12,936 nucleotides of DNA from an uncultured Spirochaetota bacterium (GTDB lineage: Bacteria > Spirochaetota > UBA4802 > UBA5368): assembly GCA_937864375.1 (NCBI GenBank), contig CALMJO010000253.1, positions 1-12,936 of the forward strand, written 5' to 3'. The notes beneath the pieces were generated by a model. The model saw nothing but the letters and a program-made list of their open reading frames with translations. It searched no databases and was not told where the DNA came from. How positions within the stretch are numbered: the first letter of the stretch is position 1; each line of letters opens with the position of its first letter. Positions 7,879 to 12,936 of the stretch are shown in pieces. A program made the position numbers and the translations under genes.

Positions 7879-8687
7879 GCCTTGTTACCCCCAAGTTTCG
7901 CGGCCTTCACGGTTGCGGCTTCCACGGCGTCCATGACAATTCCCGAAAAGCCAGATCTCTCAAGCACGTGCACCCCTTCTATGGTCGTACCGCCGGGAGA
8001 GGTCACCCTCCCGCGGAGCGTTATAGGGTCTTCGGTCGATTCCAGCACCATCTCGGCCGCTCCGGCCACCGTCTGGGCCGCGAGGATGAGCGCCTCTTTC
8101 CGGGGAATGCCCATCTTCACGCCGCCGTCGGCCAGGGCCTGGATGAAAGTGAACACGTAGGCGGGCCCGCTGCCCGAAAGGCCGGTGACCGCGTCCATGA
8201 GCTTTTCGGGCAGGGTGAGCGTCCGGCCGCTGCACGAGAACACCTGGTCCACCAGGATGAGCGATTCCCTCGTGGCATGCCTGTTCGGGGAGAGCACGCT
8301 CATGCCCTCTCCCAGGAGCGCGGGGGTGTTGGGCATGACCCGCACGACCTGCTGGGAGGGCGCGCAGACCTTCTCGATCGCATCCATGGTGACGCCGGCG
8401 GCGATGGAAACGAGGACCTTTCCCGCGAGCGCGTCGCGGAGCCCCGCCAGGAGGGGCGCTACGGCGTCCGGTTTCACCGCGATGATGATCACGTCGGCGC
8501 CGCGCGCGATCCCCGTCGCGTCCGTCGCGCACGACAGCCCGTGCTCCCTCTGCATGGAGTCCAGCTTCGCGGCGTCGGAATCGTAGCAGAGGATGCGGCA
8601 GCTCACGTCGTGCCGCAGCAGGCCCTCGATGAGGGCGCTCCCCATGTTTCCCGTTCCAATGACGCCTATGGTTTTATTATCCAGCAT
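7875..8687 (-). CDS. proC: Pyrroline-5-carboxylate reductase
   Basis: The product is 270 residues from ATG at 8687. A TTG at 8699 would add four residues but lies against the AAGGGA stretch; with the ATG this sequence sits about 12 bases upstream, and the gene then begins eight bases after yggS. It catalyses the last step of proline synthesis, NAD(P)H-dependent reduction of pyrroline-5-carboxylate, in the cytoplasm. The N-terminal Rossmann fold shows GVIGTGNMG at 8-16 and VKPDAV at 71-76, with VMPNTPA at 117-123. The dimerisation domain carries the signature LSGSGPAYVF at 170-179 and VTSPGGTTIEGV at 228-239. Length and all signatures are normal for the family. It is directly downstream of yggS, a common pairing across bacteria. 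Confidence 0.96.
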   Translation of the reverse strand: MLDNKTIGVIGTGNMGSALIEGLLRHDVSCRILCYDSDAAKLDSMQREHGLSCATDATGIARGADVIIIAVKPDAVAPLLAGLRDALAGKVLVSIAAGVTMDAIEKVCAPSQQVVRVMPNTPALLGEGMSVLSPNRHATRESLILVDQVFSCSGRTLTLPEKLMDAVTGLSGSGPAYVFTFIQALADGGVKMGIPRKEALILAAQTVAGAAEMVLESTEDPITLRGRVTSPGGTTIEGVHVLERSGFSGIVMDAVEAATVKAAKLGGNKA

Positions 8688-8695
8688 GTTCCCGT

Positions 8696-9376
8696 TCAAT
8701 CCCTTGCGCCGAAGATGGCGCTCCCGATGCGCACCATGGTGGCCCCCTCTTCCACTGCGATGCGGTAATCCGACGACATGCCCATGGACAGCTCCCGCAT
8801 CGTGGTCCCCAGCCCTGCGTTGATCGCTTTCAAGAGCCCGGCGAGCTCCCTGAACGAGGCGCGAACCCGCGCCTCGTCGCCGGTGAGGGGCCCTATGGTC
8901 ATGAGCCCCAGGAGCTCAAGGTTCCTTAAACCAAGTATCCCCCGGCACAGGCCCGGAGCCTCGCCGGTCCCCGTCCCGCTCTTGCTCTCCTCGCCCGAGG
9001 TGTTCACCTGGACAAGAATCTTCTGAACCTTATTGATTCTGCCCGCTTCCGTGTCAACCACAACTGCGGTGCTCAGCTTGTCGATCGAATGGATCAGGTC
9101 GAACAGTCCCACCGCGTCCCGGGCCTTGTTTGACTGCAGATGGCCTACCAGGTGAAAGGAGAACTCGCCATGAAGGCCCGGGATCTTGGCCTTTGCCTCC
9201 TGGATCCTGTTTTCGCCGAATACCCGGATGCCTTCATTTATGGCCTTTTGTACAGTATCGGCAGAAAAGGTCTTGGAAATCGCAATAATGGAGATGTCCC
9301 GCCCGTCCCTGCCGCACGCCCGGGCGATCGCGTCGATTTCCGCGCGGATCCTGTCCACCTTTTCTTTATAGCTCAT
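8696..9376 (-). CDS. yggS: YggS/PROSC family PLP-binding protein (PLP homeostasis)
   Basis: The product is 226 residues from ATG at 9376, with AGG seven bases upstream. The frame extends further upstream, but that part is unlike the family and would read through the promoter. It is a single-domain alanine-racemase-like barrel. IIAISKTF at 30-37 holds the pyridoxal-phosphate lysine (K35). Other family signatures are VFGENRIQEAKAK at 52-64, FHLVGHLQSNK at 74-84, LMTIGPL at 158-164, MGMSSDY at 198-204 and VRIGSAIFG at 215-223. These proteins carry or buffer PLP and affect amino-acid pools; they are not known to have racemase activity. It is the first gene of the seven-gene minus-strand operon and is followed by proC. 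Confidence 0.96.
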   Translation of the reverse strand: MSYKEKVDRIRAEIDAIARACGRDGRDISIIAISKTFSADTVQKAINEGIRVFGENRIQEAKAKIPGLHGEFSFHLVGHLQSNKARDAVGLFDLIHSIDKLSTAVVVDTEAGRINKVQKILVQVNTSGEESKSGTGTGEAPGLCRGILGLRNLELLGLMTIGPLTGDEARVRASFRELAGLLKAINAGLGTTMRELSMGMSSDYRIAVEEGATMVRIGSAIFGARD

Positions 9377-9438
9377 CGGGCGCCTGCGTGGAGAAGGCTG
9401 CAGCGTCCATATGCGCGCTCCACGTTCATTCCTTCTGG

Positions 9439-9475
9439 AGTAGAACAGAACTTGCAAAAAAGTCAATATTTTTTT
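9439..9475 (-). promoter_or_regulatory. Candidate sigma-70-type promoter for the yggS-to-mutS2 operon
   Basis: On the minus strand, TTGACT (complement of 9461-9466; five of six match TTGACA) is followed by a 16-base spacer and TCTACT (complement of 9439-9444; four of six match TATAAT). Directly upstream of the -35 box is an A-rich run (complement of 9466-9475) that resembles an UP element. Transcription would start near 9431, leaving a leader of about 55 bases before yggS. Confidence 0.5.
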
Positions 9476-9648
9476 CACCGGGCGGACGGTCGGTTTTTCT
9501 TCCATGAATACCGGGTTCGTAAGGATAACAAGGATGAATGGGGAGAGGGGGGGCCGATCAGCTTGATGCCTGTACCCCGCGTCCGTAGAATAAGGGACAT
9601 AATCTGCCCTGGCCGGGAGAAATATGCCAGCTCCGCGCGCATGGGCCG

Positions 9649-9667
9649 GCGCCCCTCCACGGGGCGC
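9649..9667. repeat. GC-rich inverted repeat (hairpin)
   Basis: GCGCCCC (9649-9655) and GGGGCGC (9661-9667) form a perfect seven-base stem with a five-base loop. There is no T-run on either side, so it is not a typical intrinsic terminator. It lies 24 bases upstream of the candidate chemoreceptor promoter and could be an operator or simply a chance feature of GC-rich DNA. Confidence 0.3.
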
Positions 9668-9690
9668 GTGACCGGTACGCCATATTTTAC

Positions 9691-9719
9691 TTGAGTTCGC
9701 CCTTACCGGGGTGTAGCAT
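9691..9719 (+). promoter_or_regulatory. Candidate sigma-70-type promoter for the chemoreceptor gene
   Basis: TTGAGT (9691-9696; four of six) and TAGCAT (9714-9719; four of six) are exactly 17 bases apart, with an AT-rich stretch (catattttac) just upstream. The start would fall near 9726, giving a leader of about 60 bases. I see no flagellar sigma-28 motif here. Confidence 0.35.
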
Positions 9720-9773
9720 TTCAGTTTGCCGCTGTCGACGCCCGGATGCGCGAGACGCGGCGACCTTAACCGT

Positions 9774-9780
9774 GGGTGGA
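9774..9780 (+). promoter_or_regulatory. Ribosome-binding site deciding the chemoreceptor start
   Basis: GGGTGGA lies five bases before ATG at 9786. It favours this start over the ATG at 9780, which overlaps the site, and over the more upstream TTG at 9726. Confidence 0.5.
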
Positions 9781-9785
9781 TGCAA

Positions 9786-11735
9786 ATGAAAGTAATCCGG
9801 AAAAGCCTTTCGGCGAGGATAACCTGGGTGCTCATGCTGATCATCATCGGGGTGACCGTGGTCATGGCCGCCGTTACCTACTTCAAGACGCGCGCCCGCG
9901 TAATGGACGCTTACCGCACCAAGGCCGGGGAGTTCGCGATGATCGCGGCCGAACAGGCCAGGGAGCAGATGGAGAGCGAGATCGACTCGGGAAGGCACAA
10001 GCTGGGCGAATTCATGAGCTTCAAATACCGGGAGCTTTCGGTCGACGAGTGCGTAAAACTCTGGGTGGGCCCGGAGGACAGGAAAAGGCTCGGCAGGGAC
10101 TACCTTGAAAAAATGTTCTCGTCCAGGGAGACCCGCAAGGACGGGAGCGTGGACAGCTTCCAGCGCTTCATGCCCGAGTACGGCGACGACGAGCAGCTGG
10201 CGGCCAGGATGCGCCGCCTCGTGGACGGGTTCATCAAGGTGCCGGAGGTGGGCATCACCGCGGTAATGGACAAGAACGGCCTGGTTCCCTTCCACCATAC
10301 CAGGAACAGCCTCAGGCTTACGGGCGATCTCAAGAAGGACGTCGAGGGCTCAAGGACCAACAGGATCTGGGACTACCTGGGCAGGAACATCACCCCGGAC
10401 CGCATTAACGCCACAGACTACAGGCGCGATACGGGCGAGGTGTACATCAACACCTATGCGCCCATCAATCTCAAGGGCCAGTTCTGGGGCGGGATCGTGC
10501 TCGCCTACTACGCAAAGGACGTCAACCGGCAGGTTTTAACCGAAACCGCCTTTATCATAGGGGTCATCCTGCTGGGGGCGGCGCTCATCTTCATCGCCCT
10601 CAACCTCCTCATAAAGAAGAGCCTGAGGCCCATCGTGCGCATATCGGAGATCCTCAAGGAGGTGGCCAGGGGCGATTTCACCCAGAGGGTCGACTTTACG
10701 GGCGAGGACGAGGTGGGCGTCATCTCGCGAAACCTCAACCTGATGATCGAGCAGTCCAGCAGCACCATTGAGTACCTCAAGAACGCGGCAACCTCCCTGG
10801 CCGCCTCCAGCGAGGAGCTCACCTCCACCTCGGTGTCGATGGGCTCCAGCAGCACCTCCCAGGCGGGCTCCATCAGGGACATCACCGTGGAGCTCAACCT
10901 GGTGCTGGACTCCCTCAAGGAGACCACGGAGTACATCAACGAGCAGGTCGAGGACGTTTCCAGGGCGGCGGAGTCGATCTCGAGCCTGGAGGACATGTCC
11001 AAGAAGATAGCCAGGAACATGCAGGTGGTGAGGGAGCAGAGCGCCCGCTCCATCACGATTTCCCGCGACGGGGAGGGCATGGGCAAGAGCACCGCGGACG
11101 CGATGGGGCTCATCGTGGAGTCCTCGAAGCGAATCGCGGACATGGTCAACATCATCAACGACATCTCCGACAAGATCAACCTTCTCTCGCTCAACGCCTC
11201 GATCGAGGCCGCGCGGGCCGGGGAGGCGGGACGGGGCTTCGCGGTCGTCGCGGACGAGATAGGCAAGCTCGCGGACAATACCAGCCGGCAGGTCAAGGAG
11301 ATCCAGGCGCTTTCGACCGAGATCGAGCATAACGTGGGCTCCGGGAGCGACATGGTGGAAAAGATCCGGGAGGCGATCGCCACCATTATGAACATCATAG
11401 AGGACAACAGCCGCCTTATCGGGGAGATCGCCTCGCTCTCCAACCAGCAGGCGGACAACCACAACCGCATCCGCGAGGTCATGAACCGGCTCGAGGAAAA
11501 GGCCGGGAACATAATCAAGGTCTCGGAGTTCCAGCGCTCCAACAGCGAATCCATGAAGGACGCGATGCGCAGGATACAGGAATTCGCCGCCGAAAACGCG
11601 TCGGGGGCCGAGGAGATCGCCGCCTCTTCCGAGGAGCTCTCCTCCCGCGCCGAGGGGCTTCACCAGCTTATCGAGGGGTTTAAAACCTTGACAAAGGAAG
11701 AGATCGGCCGCAAAGATGGCGCCCGAAAAACCTGA
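9786..11735 (+). CDS. Methyl-accepting chemotaxis protein with periplasmic Cache-like sensor domain
   Basis: The product is 649 residues. Order: membrane helix 1 (about 13-33), periplasmic sensor (about 35-252), membrane helix 2 (about 253-277), HAMP (about 275-328) and cytoplasmic signalling coiled coil (about 340-635). The sensor contains AVMDKNGLVPFHH at 159-171, TGDLKKD at 179-185, SRTNRIW at 189-195 and YRRDTGEVY at 212-220. These resemble the Cache-type sensor of many receptors ('DknGYvp.HN', 'TGd', 'NRtkRi', 'RDTGEv'). The kinase-contact hairpin tip is around 466-492 (INLLSLNASIEAARAGEAGR, then GFAVVADEI). No C-terminal CheR-docking pentapeptide is present. It senses a small ligand outside the cytoplasmic membrane and controls CheA/CheW; the ligand is unknown. 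No other chemotaxis gene is nearby. mtaB follows after 14 bases. Confidence 0.93.
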   Translation: MKVIRKSLSARITWVLMLIIIGVTVVMAAVTYFKTRARVMDAYRTKAGEFAMIAAEQAREQMESEIDSGRHKLGEFMSFKYRELSVDECVKLWVGPEDRKRLGRDYLEKMFSSRETRKDGSVDSFQRFMPEYGDDEQLAARMRRLVDGFIKVPEVGITAVMDKNGLVPFHHTRNSLRLTGDLKKDVEGSRTNRIWDYLGRNITPDRINATDYRRDTGEVYINTYAPINLKGQFWGGIVLAYYAKDVNRQVLTETAFIIGVILLGAALIFIALNLLIKKSLRPIVRISEILKEVARGDFTQRVDFTGEDEVGVISRNLNLMIEQSSSTIEYLKNAATSLAASSEELTSTSVSMGSSSTSQAGSIRDITVELNLVLDSLKETTEYINEQVEDVSRAAESISSLEDMSKKIARNMQVVREQSARSITISRDGEGMGKSTADAMGLIVESSKRIADMVNIINDISDKINLLSLNASIEAARAGEAGRGFAVVADEIGKLADNTSRQVKEIQALSTEIEHNVGSGSDMVEKIREAIATIMNIIEDNSRLIGEIASLSNQQADNHNRIREVMNRLEEKAGNIIKVSEFQRSNSESMKDAMRRIQEFAAENASGAEEIAASSEELSSRAEGLHQLIEGFKTLTKEEIGRKDGARKT

Positions 11736-11749
11736 GCCCGTCGGCGGCA

Positions 11750-12936
11750 ATGACAAAGACCTTTTCCATCAAGACGCTCGGCTGCAAGCTGAACCAGTAC
11801 GAATCCTCAAGGATCGCCCATGACCTCCAGCTCGAGGGCTGGAGCGCCGTTCCCTTCGGGGAGCCCGCCGACCTCGTGATCGTGAATACCTGCACCGTGA
11901 CCGATCGCAGCGACAAGAAATGCCGCAATTACATCCGCCAGGGGGCGCGTTTTGCCCGGACCGGCACGGCGCTCGTGACCGGCTGCCTGGCCCGTCGCGA
12001 TGCCGCCACGCTCAGTAAAATGCCCCAGGTGGGCTCCATCGCGCCCGGCACGGACCGCGCCCAGGTGCGCCGCGCCATGGCCGAGTCGGGAATTACGGGG
12101 CCGGTCCTGGAAAGCGAACCGTCAGTCCGCGCGCTGGTGGGCGACGACGATCCTCTGCCCTTTCGCCATACCAGGGCATTTCTGAAAATACAGGACGGCT
12201 GCGACGGCACATGCTCCTACTGCATCGTTCCGAGCGTGCGCGGGGAGCCCGTGAGCAGGAGCTTCGCCGAGGTTCTCGATCATGCCAGGAGACTGATCGA
12301 CCACGGCTGTCCCGAGATAGTGCTCACCGGCATCACCATAGGACGCTATTTCCACGGGGGAAGGGACCTGCCCGACCTCCTTGAGGCGCTCTGCGCGCTG
12401 GAGGGGAATTTCCGCATCCGGGTCACCTCCATCGAGCCCAACCACGTAAGCGAGAGGCTCGTAAGCCTGATCGGGCAGGGCAGGGTGTGCCGCCATATCC
12501 ACCTGCCGCTCCAGTCGGGCTCCGATCGCGTTCTCCGGCGCATGAACAGACCCTATGACGTGCACCGGTACCTTGGAATTATAGACTCTATAAGGAAGAA
12601 AGACCCGGAAATTGCCATCGGCACCGACATCATCGTCGGCTTCCCGGGAGAATCGGACGCTGATTTCCGGGAAACGCTTGATCTCGTCGGTCAGGCAGGC
12701 TTCGCCTATGTGCATCAATTCAGCTTTTCGCCGCGTACCGGAACGCCCGCAGCCCTTTCGGAGGGAAAAATCGACGAGCGAACGATGCTCGCGCGTTCAA
12801 ACCGCCTGAAAGAGGCGGGAATGGACTCCTCCCGGTCATATCGCGCCCGCTTTCTCGCGCGCACGCTCTCGTGCGTCATCGAGAGGGACAGGAGCCGGGA
12901 GGGTTTTACCGCCGTGAGCGATAATTATATCAGGAT
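11750..12936 (+). CDS. mtaB: tRNA (t6A37) methylthiotransferase MtaB (partial, C-terminus cut)
   Basis: The frame is open from ATG at 11750 to the window edge, 395 codons. Only a weak GGCGG precedes the start. The enzyme is a radical-SAM iron-sulfur protein that adds a methylthio group to N6-threonylcarbamoyladenosine at position 37 of tRNAs reading ANN codons. The N-terminal domain has cluster cysteines C12 (TLGCKLNQYE), C48 (VNTCTVTD) and C79 (VTGCLAR). The radical-SAM motif CDGTCSYC places cysteines at 151, 155 and 158. Later signatures are HLPLQSGSD and GTDIIVGFPGES. TLGCKLNQYE marks MtaB rather than MiaB, which has a GCQMN-type motif. The start of the C-terminal TRAM-like region is reached, but its end is missing. 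Fourteen bases separate it from the chemoreceptor gene, with no terminator, so read-through is likely. Confidence 0.93.
   Translation, partial: MTKTFSIKTLGCKLNQYESSRIAHDLQLEGWSAVPFGEPADLVIVNTCTVTDRSDKKCRNYIRQGARFARTGTALVTGCLARRDAATLSKMPQVGSIAPGTDRAQVRRAMAESGITGPVLESEPSVRALVGDDDPLPFRHTRAFLKIQDGCDGTCSYCIVPSVRGEPVSRSFAEVLDHARRLIDHGCPEIVLTGITIGRYFHGGRDLPDLLEALCALEGNFRIRVTSIEPNHVSERLVSLIGQGRVCRHIHLPLQSGSDRVLRRMNRPYDVHRYLGIIDSIRKKDPEIAIGTDIIVGFPGESDADFRETLDLVGQAGFAYVHQFSFSPRTGTPAALSEGKIDERTMLARSNRLKEAGMDSSRSYRARFLARTLSCVIERDRSREGFTAVSDNYIR

Larger units (their letters stand above)
9377..9785. other. Divergent control region between the yggS operon and the chemoreceptor gene
   Basis: About 400 bases without a credible gene. 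The short open frames here lack ribosome-binding sites and resemble no protein. It contains a candidate promoter for the minus-strand operon (9439-9475), a GC-rich hairpin (9649-9667) and a candidate promoter for the chemoreceptor gene (9691-9719). The stretch between about 9480 and 9640 shows nothing I can assign. Confidence 0.6.

Noticed and set aside
9476..9500. Possible intrinsic terminator (ACCG...CGGT followed by TTTTTC) on the plus strand
   Set aside because: The stem is only four base pairs with a ten-base loop, and no plus-strand gene ends upstream of it.
9377..9865. N-terminal extension of the YggS frame by up to 163 codons
   Set aside because: The added sequence resembles no part of the family, covers the candidate promoter, and YggS proteins begin at the ATG chosen here.

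Overview
The window is a GC-rich (roughly 60% or more), densely coded bacterial chromosome segment with no mobile element, tRNA, rRNA or CRISPR. Lineage can only be guessed. The chemoreceptor signalling tip, with its INLLSLNASIEAARAGEAGR-type sequence, and the mix of housekeeping genes would fit a deep-branching spirochaete (Spirochaetota) or a similar environmental, flagellated or chemotactic bacterium. This is inference, not proof.

Layout: (1) bases 1-916, minus strand: the N-terminal 305 residues of an AraC-type regulator, cut by the window edge. (2) Bases 1066-1978, plus strand, divergent from it: a two-gene unit with overlapping ends, encoding an unnamed four-helix membrane protein and a SRPBCC-fold protein. 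(3) Bases 1979-2160: a short, comparatively AT-rich gap between convergent genes, holding a nested imperfect palindrome. (4) Bases 2161-9376, minus strand: seven tightly packed genes read in the order yggS, proC, a LysM/M23 peptidase, a small Smr protein, corA, a terC-family gene and mutS2. A plausible sigma-70-type promoter with an upstream A-tract lies just before yggS at 9439-9475. (5) Bases 9377-9785: a gene-free divergent control region with candidate promoters facing both ways. (6) Bases 9786 to the end, plus strand: a membrane-bound methyl-accepting chemotaxis protein, then mtaB 14 bases later, cut by the window edge.

How the genes fit together: yggS-proC is a widespread pair linking PLP homeostasis to proline synthesis. 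CorA and TerC add two divalent-metal transporters. MutS2 and the stand-alone Smr protein share the Smr fold, so the minus-strand operon carries two Smr domains. The M23 peptidase is a membrane-anchored cell-wall enzyme with its metal ligands intact. The genes look co-transcribed but do not form one evident pathway.

I see no convincing new multi-gene system. The least explained items are the structured element at 1985-2129 and the membrane-protein/SRPBCC pair beside the AraC regulator.
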